The notes under the pieces: model-generated
Seen by the model: only the letters and a program-made list of their open reading frames with translations
What the model was told of the DNA's origin: nothing
The model's database searches: none
From: Fusarium oxysporum f. sp. lycopersici 4287
Taxonomy: Eukaryota; Ascomycota; Sordariomycetes; Hypocreales; Nectriaceae
Length of the DNA: 64,000 nt
Direction of reading: 5' to 3'
Assembly (NCBI RefSeq): GCF_000149955.1
Contig: NC_030991.1
Location: 865,746 to 929,745, forward strand
Translations under genes and position numbers: made by a program
Shown: positions 34,025 through 42,437 of the stretch, one piece after another
Numbering within the stretch: position 1 is the first letter of the stretch
How the letters are laid out: each line of letters starts with the position of its first letter

Positions 34025-34114
34025 GTTGGGCTTACATAACTCCCTTACAGACGCACCGGGTGCGCAACACGTGACACTTACGTGCGCATCCAGGTGCGCA
34101 CCTATTGGCGCCCA
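34025..34114 (-). repeat. MULE right terminal inverted repeat (90 bp)
   Basis: Perfect reverse complement of 28061-28150, ending ..ttggcgccca at 34114. The flanking sequence after it (cacgacaatt) does not match the left flank. Confidence 0.92.
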
Positions 34115-34243
34115 CACGACAATTAGGAATAGAAGAGTAGGGGTGTTTGAAGGTCAAATTGTGTAAGTGTTCAGCGTCCAATCGTCAACGGCTGTAGCCT
34201 GGTCTATCTATCTATTAAAGATAGACATACATACAATATTAAG

Positions 34244-34822
34244 TCAGGTAGCATCATCGAATGTATGGTCTTCCCATTGCAAAAGGTCTGATCCAATATT
34301 AAGATTATGGACAGCATGGTGAACCCGCTTATAGTCATGTTGAGAATCAACCCATACCGCTCCTATAAGTGCCTCAATGGTGGAAGCTCCTGTGACGCGG
34401 TAAACCTGACCCTGCTGAGCTGGCGCTGTTTTAATAAATTTTGATAGCCCCAATCTTTTCTGATCCTTGTGGAGAGCAGTGTTAGACGCTTCGGCGGCGC
34501 AAATCTTGTGGCTCTCAGCTAATGGCAGATTAGTTACGTTATTACCCATACGAGCAGCCAATATACCTCTGCTAGCTCCTCCAATAATGCTGTCGTCAAC
34601 AAGGACGAGGCGAAGTAGAGCGTCTCCTATCAAAGCGAGGCGTTTGTTGCCAGGTTTCTTTGTGTCGGTCGCCGAGTTGGCTGGTTCTGCGCCATCTGCA
34701 AGGAGGGCCTCCTCAAGTATGCTAGGGTCTCGAAATTGATATTGTAGAATAGCTTCAAGTTCTTTTCGTTCCTTCATCTTTCCGCGTTGGCTGCACAAAA
34801 CCAAGCTCAAGCCCGTAGGCAT
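34244..34822 (-). CDS. single-domain RNase III-like protein, probably non-catalytic
   Basis: A 192-residue intronless ORF. Residues about 22-165 align by eye with the RNase III endonuclease fold: ILQYQFRDPSILEEALLADG, then NKRLALIGDALLRLVLVDD in place of the signature NERLEFLGDAVL, and finally STIEALIGAVWVDS. Of the four usual metal-binding acidic residues, D67 and E150 are kept. The signature glutamate is A63, and the aspartate three residues before E150 is S147. There is no double-stranded RNA-binding domain or helicase. Short proteins of this kind occur in many ascomycetes and resemble the non-catalytic mitochondrial ribosomal members. It could bind structured RNA without cleaving it. A second in-frame ATG is codon 16. 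Confidence 0.7.
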   Translation of the reverse strand: MPTGLSLVLCSQRGKMKERKELEAILQYQFRDPSILEEALLADGAEPANSATDTKKPGNKRLALIGDALLRLVLVDDSIIGGASRGILAARMGNNVTNLPLAESHKICAAEASNTALHKDQKRLGLSKFIKTAPAQQGQVYRVTGASTIEALIGAVWVDSQHDYKRVHHAVHNLNIGSDLLQWEDHTFDDAT

Positions 34823-36868
34823 CTAGCGATTATTATACATCTATGGATAGGTACAGAAAAGTGCTTGATAGAATTTCTCTGAACTTTAACTTTTAGGTAC
34901 AGTAGATTTAAGTTATTCTTAGATTTCCGTACCCATGCCAATGCTTAGAGACCATAAGAGATGCCATAACTTCAGGCTATCAGAATGCCACCGACGCGTA
35001 CTCTCAGCCTAATTAATTAACCCACTTACCGATTACTTACGACATATCAACAATCAGGCTCCTAAACCCCTCGGCATGAATTATAAACCTTATTGTGTGT
35101 GTTGTTACATTATTGTTCGTGTCGTATTCGGACACTGTGTTTTGCTCTTGATGATACCACAGTGCTAGGGAAGCCAATTGATTAGCTTATAGCTCTATTA
35201 TGACCTTTATAAACAAATCCACACGGAACTGAGCTCTCTGTTAGTGCCTGGCATTTGACCCATACTTCTCAATACCTAATGGATGAGCTGCTATGGTACC
35301 ACCATAACGATGTTTATTTAATACACTTGTTTGATATCCTACTGTGCTTGGTTGGCTACTTGGGCTAGTGAGCTGACGTTTCACGCGATACAGTCGTTCA
35401 GTCGATGATAACATCAACAAGCACGATTGATGACCTTTCTCACTGTGTCAGGTCAGCACTTAACTAGTTAGTGCGGACACGGAATAATGGGAATACGGAA
35501 AATAACTTACCATGCAGGCCCTGTATATGTTTGCATGTGGCTGCGAGAAGCTTTCGTATATGCATCGACTATTGATAACGCCGCATTCCATCAAGCCGAG
35601 GATTTTGATAATAGACCTTGGTTCTATCCGTAGGCAACCGTAGAGATTATCAGATCTTTGATTGAAGGATCGGGGATTATGTCATGCAAATATCCTTCGG
35701 ACACTTTTCTACCGTCGCTCCCTCAATGCTTGTGTTGCCGTATCCTCATTCTGACCCTGGCTGAAGGTGACCACGCCCGTTATGACGTAAATATGGCTAG
35801 TAGCATCTCAGAGACTCGAATCGGGCATAATTAATGAGCAGTCCAAACATATCGAGCTTGAACTTGCACTTACCATTGTTTCACCCTGTTCATATCAAAC
35901 GAGCCTTAACCTGTATGTCAAGAAGCTACACTGATGCGTAACATGTAACACGGTCTATCTTAGAGTAATAAGGCGGCGAAGAGCGGTTCAAGTCCTATCC
36001 ATTGAACTTAATACGCATTGGCGAGGCACTACTGAAGCAGCATACAATGGTTAGGTACTGGGAGCCCATTGTCAGAAATTGAAAAGACGAAGACCAGTGA
36101 TGGATGTCACATAGTTACTAAAAGAAGACGGCTTTCCCACTCGGATAGGAAAGACGCTGAGGATACAGACGCTATTCGCAATAGAAACTCGGGATATTGT
36201 TGGAAACATCCAGCATTTACTCTTATGGGTTTCTTGCATACCGCAAACTTTGTCCCGGACGACGCAAAAGACCCTATCTCAGTGCTGAGTCTCAAGGGAT
36301 AGTTGGGTTACCCGCACCAGGACAAGTGTGATCAGAATGCTGCACAGCAAGGTTAGGCCAAGTCTGAGATCGATATAGACTTGGACCTGCCTTTCTACCT
36401 GGCAGTTTACGGCCGGGACAAAAGGAAACGAACTAACACATCACGGATCGCAATATTGGACCGAGTAAGTGGCGCATCATTCCTTGTCATAGCCCACCTT
36501 TTAAGCTCCCACAAACAATCAGTTATAGCACTCGGCCTATTATCTCATAGACGTTGCCGTCAGCAGCCTTACCATATCATTACGCCGTAAGGAAGGATTA
36601 TCTTGCAGGGGTTCCGAAAAAATATGGAATTACCATAGGGGACGGACGATATCAAAGTCGATCGATGTCATCGACGGCAATGCATGATTCAGGACCACTC
36701 ACGTGCATCTACGAAGCCAAGCTTGGCATTCGCTCGATTTTAGTTCAAGTTTGAGATGCCAAGGACCAGGCTCAGCTACGGCGAAAGTCAAACATGCTGA
36801 CGAAAGCTAGGTTTAGTTCCAGACATGCCGCCTGATCTTTTATTGGCTCATTACAATACAGGAAACAC
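34823..36868. other. decayed sequence with scraps of coding-like frame
   Basis: Most frames are closed. Plus-strand frames at 36069-36302 (KHPAFTLMGFLHTANFVPDD) and 36381-36590 (DLDLPFYLAVYGRDKRK) have protein-like composition and may be fragments of one broken gene. No family is recognised. Confidence 0.35.
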
Positions 36869-37679
36869 CTAACGACTCCCACGGAGTATTTCAGGGATCG
36901 CGCCGCCTTTGCCGCACCATCCGCATTTACAGTTAAGAGGAAAAACTAGTACCCACTTACTACCGCCACAATTATTGCAGTGCCCCAACAGCCGATGGTC
37001 AATGAAATGATATAAAAGCTCTTTGATAAATTCAGGACTGTCAGCGGTTACCTCGTCGAACTCTTGCTTGGCATCCGATAAGCTCAGAAACCCGGGGAGC
37101 TTCTCTCTAGCAAAAGCTAGAGCGTGATCACGAAGTCCTCGCGCAGAGGGTGGTGTAGAGTTGTAAACTTCAGATATGGAAAGAAGAAAGTTAGAAACGT
37201 TCGGGTTTTTCGTCAAGCATTCCGAGTATTTGTTTGCTGACAGGGCTTTTAAATCTTCAATGTCGTACTTGTCTGCCAAGGTAAACATTGCCGCATGAAT
37301 CAATAGAATGGTAATCGTGTCTGTGCCTGTATCTTCTTCCTCGGATTCTTCAGTGTAGTCACTAGTATAGAAGAACTCCACCATCCGTCGTACCATAGGC
37401 AGGGAATGAGAGTCTAGGCTATATGATCGGGTAGATGCCTCCTAGAACAATGTTTCAGTTATTACGACAATGCCACGGAGAAGCGCATGATACCTTCAAT
37501 TTTCCAGTGCATGCCGCGTGAAATACTGGGGAATGGCTGCAAATGATCACCCTGTGAACAGGTATGATACACCCTTCGCAAGTGAATTCAAAGTCGGTAA
37601 ACTCGCCATTCTCCCGCGCCCTGTCGAGCGAGTTAGGATTTCTCGTGTCCAGGAGACCAGAAGTATGGTTGTACCTCAC
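36869..37679 (-). CDS. BTB/POZ domain protein with cysteine-rich C-terminus
   Basis: Exon 1 is 37679-37494 and exon 2 is 37441-36869. They are separated by a 52-bp intron with a GTATCA donor and a TTCTAG acceptor. Both exons are in phase and give 252 residues. Residues about 25-100 form a BTB fold: GEFTDFEFTCEGCIIPVHRVII, CSHSPVFHAACTG, then SLDSHSLPMVRRMVEFFYTSDY after the splice. Residues about 110-190 are helical (HAAMFTLADKYDIEDLKALSANK), like the BACK-type helices of fungal BTB proteins. The tail has HCNNCGG..CKCGWCGKGG, a likely zinc-binding cluster. BTB domains dimerise, and some recruit Cullin-3, but no MATH or Kelch domain is present to define a substrate. The intron model is strongly supported by domain continuity. 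Confidence 0.8.
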
Positions 37680-39249
37680 AATGTGCTTCGCAGCCCTCGT
37701 AGAAATAATTGCAGTATGGCTTGAAGATACAGTCTAATCAACAGAACGAATTCCGATCCGTGGCAAAGGTCATACCGCCGATGGGTGACCTGCGCCAGCA
37801 CTTGCTTACATTGGCGATTTACTACTATTTATGGTCATCCTTTCATGCTTGGCTTAGCCCTGCAGCTTCCAGCACCACCGAGAAAAGTAACATGAGATGA
37901 TTTGTGAGGCTTGGAAGTTTGCGATCGGTAAACGATTACCTATTGGGTATTCGAAAAATAAACTCCCTTTCAGCAGGAGACTCAAAACCAAAAGCTTCTT
38001 TTACATGCAGCATATCGTCAATTTTATGTAATAATCTAGACCTAGCTCGCAGAAATATTACCATGAATCGATAAGACTACTTGGATCATTTAATCCAGGA
38101 TGCCCTACACTAGAATCATTTTTATAGTTAAGCCTAGTAGTACCTGCTTGCTCGAGAAGATTGCGCAAAGTAAGATTCAGCGTAAGCAGAGAGACAAGGA
38201 ATGCGGGTTTGTTGGGGGAAAAAAAGAGAAAAAAGATCAAGTCTGGTTTTACAAGCGACTGCTGGCCCGCGTAAGTAGGCCATCGAAAAAAAAACAACCG
38301 TGATGCAATTATTGACATGCAACCAGGTGTAAGGCAATAGGTGTACTGATCAACTCAGGACACCCATGGACTAGAAGCCTCTTTTTTCTAGTATGCAGTA
38401 TTGCTAGTGTCTAGGAAAAAATAGTTTATGAAGTTAACGTCTGAACTGATCCCAGACTTGCTCATTCACTGGGCAGTCTTGAGAGTTTGATAGACCGCTC
38501 GTTGATGTAGCTCTTTCCTCAAACCAACAGTATCACTACAGGGTGTCTGCTCGTATTACACAGCGGGCCATCTCGTGTCAATACGGGATATTAGACCAAT
38601 GACGAACTGTTACCTCAAGTTGCATCTTAACGTAGATTTGACGTCAATTCTTCGATTAACTGATAATCCTATGTGACAATGGCAAGGCCTGCTGGAATCA
38701 TAAGTCACTTGAACTAGAACTAATGCTCACAACTTCAATCCATTCCTTTGAGACGGCTTAGAACAGCAGTAGTCAAATATTATGGAACGAAGTGTTTTAT
38801 GGCTGATGGAACGTCCAGAGATGCCGTAAAGGGTAAATTGTCCCCTGCGAGGCATGGGGCGCATCATACCAATGGTAGATGCCTACGTGACACTGCGCGA
38901 TTGGGTTTGAGTGTAGGTTAGGCGATGTTACGATGGCTTGCATGGATGTGGGCGCCTCGAATATAGCAGGCCCATTTCAAACGTAGCTTCCCATTTTAAG
39001 CCCCTTCGCACGTTTCGCGTCACAATGTCAGCCACCTAGTAAAGCATCTAGTCAGTGGCGGTGCTCCTTGTGAGATGGGGCCGCGATATCTACGTCCTGT
39101 AAAAGTGCGGACCAGACCGAAGGAACATCTTACACCTGGACAGTGCGGCTAGAAAGAAATCGGTAAAGGCGCCCTTCATCCAATAAAGTGCCGCCATTGG
39201 CAATACGAAGAGACACCGTATTAAAACAAAATACTGAAAACTGAGAAAG
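37680..39249. other. no supported gene
   Basis: Short frames on both strands (38058-38337, 39090-39305) have no motif. The promoter of the BTB gene presumably lies at the left of this stretch. Confidence 0.4.
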
Positions 39250-39930
39250 GTGTAGGATAAGCTGCCGTGCTTACGATCCGAAACCCTCGCCAGCAGTCCG
39301 GCCAAGAATATGTTGGATGCATATATGATTCTATTAACTCGTTAAAGGTCAAGCGGAATGTAGTGGCTGTCGTACGGATACCCAACAGTGCTCAACACAG
39401 GCTCTTGAAGATGGCTAAGAAGCGCGAGCTGCAAGCCGAGAAGGTGTCGCCCCGGCCCGGAAGTTTCCCAGGGTGTGATCGACGACCTTGAACATAGCTC
39501 AATCAGGTGAGCATACTAGGAAACAGCTACCAGATAACGTCGGGAGGTTTTCAAAGAAGGTCGATGCCGCACTCCCAGGCAAGCACACCCGACTGCTCTA
39601 CGATGGCTTGTTACGGAGAGAAGTCAACGTGCTATCACAGCTCAGGACAGGCATGGCCAGACTGAACGGGTATCTCTTCCGATCAGAGTAGCAGCGTCAC
39701 AGAAATGCGTATGCGGGCAAGCGATAGAGACAGTAGAGCACTTGCTCATTCGATGCATGAAATGGACAGCGCATAGGTCTGAAATGTTGCAGTGCACGGA
39801 GACATTGAGAGGAAACCTCTCGTTCTACCTAGGAGGAAAATCACCACCAGATGACGCAAAGCAGACGCCAAACATGCAGGCAGCCCAGGCAGCTATACGA
39901 TTTGCAATGGCCACAGGCTGACTCGACACA
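39250..39930 (+). pseudogene. LINE (Tad-like) ORF2 C-terminal relic, RNase H region and tail
   Basis: Consecutive plus-strand blocks match the 3' part of Tad-type LINE polyproteins. The first has TIRNPRQQSGQEYVGCIYDSI and RNVVAVVRIPNSAQHRLLKMAKK (end of the RNase H-like domain). The second has VGRFSKKVDAALPGKHTRLLYDGL and LRTGMARLNGYLFR. In another phase follow CVCGQAIETVEHLLIRCMKW (zinc-finger-like), NLSFYLGGKSPPDD and AIRFAMATG before a stop near 39921. Two frame changes and stops show it is dead. The reverse-transcriptase portion is missing upstream. Confidence 0.65.
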
Positions 39931-40619
39931 CAATACTGAAACCAGGTTGCAAGAATCTCACCTACTTACTCTTACTAACCTACTTGCACTAAACACCAAA
40001 CACCCGGTCTCATACAAGCGGATGTCGCTTCAGCCCCCGTAGATAGGACGTTGAACACTTGAAGAATAGCCTTCAAGCTAGTTCGCTGGCTATGATAGTA
40101 AATCACGGGATAACGCAGAGAGCAATAGGGTAGAAGGAAAAGCACAATCGAGGAACAGGCGCATTATGGGCTCGAGGAGGCCTATTTCAATTCATATGGT
40201 GAAAAGCAAAGTACAGTCTGGGCTCTAGGAAATGCGGGCACAGATTGAGCAACGGGTAGCACAGCATGGGCTTGGGGCGAAGAGGACGAAAATCAGGCAA
40301 TGTGCGTAAGCATTAGTGATTAGTGCCCTATCGGCCAAAATAAGCCGCCGAGCGTAATGAATTGTATTGTACCCATCCCTATCCCTCCACGCATTACTGA
40401 TGTAGTTTTAGGAAGAGAAAGAGGAAGAGTGGTAATTGAACTCCACCCGCGATGCAAATATCGATGGAACATGTGGACCCGATATGGCAACCAATTTAAC
40501 GATACTGTTTTCTTTTTTGCTCTTATCGAACGAACGCACATGCCAACTCTGGCCCCTTCGACCATCTTAGATATCTTTTCAAACTCGTCACATGAAAAGG
40601 CCAAAACACAGAACCCGAA
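39931..40619. other. no supported gene (possible LINE 3' tail)
   Basis: The first 200 bp may be LINE 3' untranslated sequence. No poly(A) or duplication is visible. Confidence 0.3.
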
Positions 40620-40850
40620 GCTCAACATTGATTTTTGATCCCGTCCGCCGTCAAGTGGCGGCAGGTGTCGCACTTCTCCTCGCCCACCTCGCAGCTGTCT
40701 CGATCCAGGACCACACATCGGCAAGACCGACCCGCAACGTAGTCGTCTATATCCGGACGCGACTGTGACTGATGGGACCTCGCCGTCTTCCCCATGCCAG
40801 ATCAGCGTGCCTCCACTCGCCGTTTCGCGACCGGATGTTTTCCTTGAAGC
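40620..40850 (-). pseudogene. RecQ-type helicase C-terminal scrap
   Basis: One minus-strand phase reads PDIDDYVAGRSCRCVVLDRD followed by SCEVGEEKCDTCRHL and a stop. Its cysteine spacing and GEE.CD.C motif resemble the zinc segment following the helicase core in fungal RecQ-like genes. The overlapping annotated-size frame (40320-40898) is in a different phase and shows nothing. No helicase motifs are found upstream. Confidence 0.35.
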
Positions 40851-40869
40851 GTGACTTGACTCCATCGCG

Positions 40870-41265
40870 TCATTTCTCTTTGTCAGCTGCAAGGTCAACC
40901 GCGCTTGCTTCGTTCGTGACGACCTGTGCTTGTGGTTCAGACCCTAGGGCCAGTTGTGGGATGTCCTTGACATCTATCCCGTTTGTTGTACCTGTCCAGG
41001 ACGCGAGCGTCGGATGCAGTTCACGGTTGGCGGAATAAAAAACCCCTGCGACCTGATATGCACCCGTGTGATCTGGTTTCAAAAATTCCACACAATGTTG
41101 TTGTTCAGACCACATTGTGTAACAACCTGGATGTTGATTTCTCGCACGTTTAAATGCTTCTTCAAGTCGTTGTCTGGGAGATTTTTGTCTTTGAATTGGC
41201 TTCTTCCTGTGCTTTTTAGCAGCTGGCTTTTGCTCGGTGAGTGATGACATTGTTGGTGGCTCCAT
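40870..41265 (-). CDS. hypothetical basic protein
   Basis: A 131-residue ORF has a lysine-rich N-terminus (KPAAKKHRKKPIQRQKSPRQ) like a nuclear localisation signal. The middle part has CVEFLKPDHTGAYQVAGVFY and the C-terminus is acidic. No domain is recognised. It ends directly next to the RecQ-like scrap and could be an associated fragment. The plus strand is also open for 96 codons, so coding status is uncertain. Confidence 0.3.
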   Translation of the reverse strand: MEPPTMSSLTEQKPAAKKHRKKPIQRQKSPRQRLEEAFKRARNQHPGCYTMWSEQQHCVEFLKPDHTGAYQVAGVFYSANRELHPTLASWTGTTNGIDVKDIPQLALGSEPQAQVVTNEASAVDLAADKEK

Positions 41266-42437
41266 TGGTCTCGAAGTTTGGGTTAACCCCCCGATATTAT
41301 AAATACAGTTGAGGGAAATGTGTGTATTGACGGATGCGTAGCTAAAAGGAATCGGACAGAGCGGCAGGTTGAAATACTAAATAAATGCCTCAGGCATATC
41401 CTGACCCCGCAAGCCCTCGGCTCGTCTGCCATCGGGGCTGTTGTGGCTGCAGCCGATCAAACAAGCCGTCAATGCGGTCTTCGACAAGGGTTTCAATTAA
41501 AACCAAAAACGGGAATGGATCGACGCAGCTTTCTCTTTCCCTAGAAGAGGAGATAACGTAGATCACCAACCAGGGTCCCTGGTCCTCCCGCTCCGCGTCG
41601 AAGCCAAGGCCTGAGACTTCAACGCGATAGAATCGAACGATTCGAGACTCAAAGCTAGCTGGCTACCTGTTGCCCTATACACATCCTCGTTACAGAGTAT
41701 CTCGATTGACAAACGTGCTGCTTAATCTCGCAGGGTCTTACCTGCCAATTCATCTGCTTGCTTGTTACAAAACGTAGATATCGACGCAACCCGGAGAAAA
41801 AGAACCGTCAATGTTGACATTCGCATTGCGCATCTCCTCAGTGCTCACAAGCTTCAAGCGGGTCACGACAATGGGTCTAGACCAATCAGAGTTCTCGTCA
41901 GTGGCGATACCTTATCCTATGCTATCTTCCGCCCGAGGCGTAAGTAGACACAATACAGGCGGCGCCCTAGAGTGGAGTCCTTATCGATAAGCGAACAAAT
42001 TCTAAATGCGGTAAACCATGGACCTGCCATTACGTCATGCCGAGCTTGACCCGAATTGCGTGTATCGCTGACGGTCAAGAGCCATTTCATTCGCCTCCAC
42101 ATCGACCAGACACCCTTCACACGTTGGCCTGTCTTTTTCCCATTCTCGGGCCTATTGAATGACGTACAGACTACTCTACTCCGCCGAAAAAGGCTGAGAG
42201 ACGCTGAAGTCGGTTTCCCTCCTCCGGATTCGAACCGACTTGCCTCCGTGAGGCCGCCCAGGGCGGGGTTGTTTGTTGTTGGGAAATCAATCGGTTAAAC
42301 AACGGCAGACCCGGGTACCTCGGAGTGTCCTTAATATTCGAGGCCGCAACTAGCCCGGGGTCATCTCTCAAAACTCCGAAGTCGACACCACACACCCCGA
42401 AGCCGAGACGCTCTGGGCGTCCCATACGGCGCACGCG
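41266..42437. other. no supported gene; 5' flank of the kinase-like gene
   Basis: Short frames only (41320-41544, 41762-41947, 42056-42298). A tRNA B-box-like ggttcgaatcc is present at about 42220-42235 on the minus strand but does not fold as a tRNA. Confidence 0.4.

Larger units (their letters stand above)
28061..34114 (+). mobile_element. Hop-like MULE transposon containing a nested hAT element
   Basis: Two perfect 90-bp inverted repeats (28061-28150 and 34025-34114) bound 6,054 bp. Subtracting the nested hAT (30726-33834) and one 8-bp duplication leaves about 2.94 kb, a size and layout (long repeats, one large intronless transposase) like the Fusarium MULE Hop. The flanks taaagcatt (left) and cacgacaat (right) do not match, so the 9-bp duplication expected of a MULE is absent. 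The 90-bp repeats are identical, which argues for a recent insertion followed by loss or exchange of one flank. Confidence 0.88.

Noticed and set aside
38058..38337. hydrophobic minus-strand ORFs
   Set aside because: They arise from T-rich tracts, overlap each other in two phases and have no conserved feature.
42210..42300. tRNA-like B box (ggttcgaatcc on the minus strand)
   Set aside because: The T-arm pairs imperfectly, and no matching acceptor stem or A box lies at a suitable distance, so a tRNA or tRNA-derived SINE is not supported.
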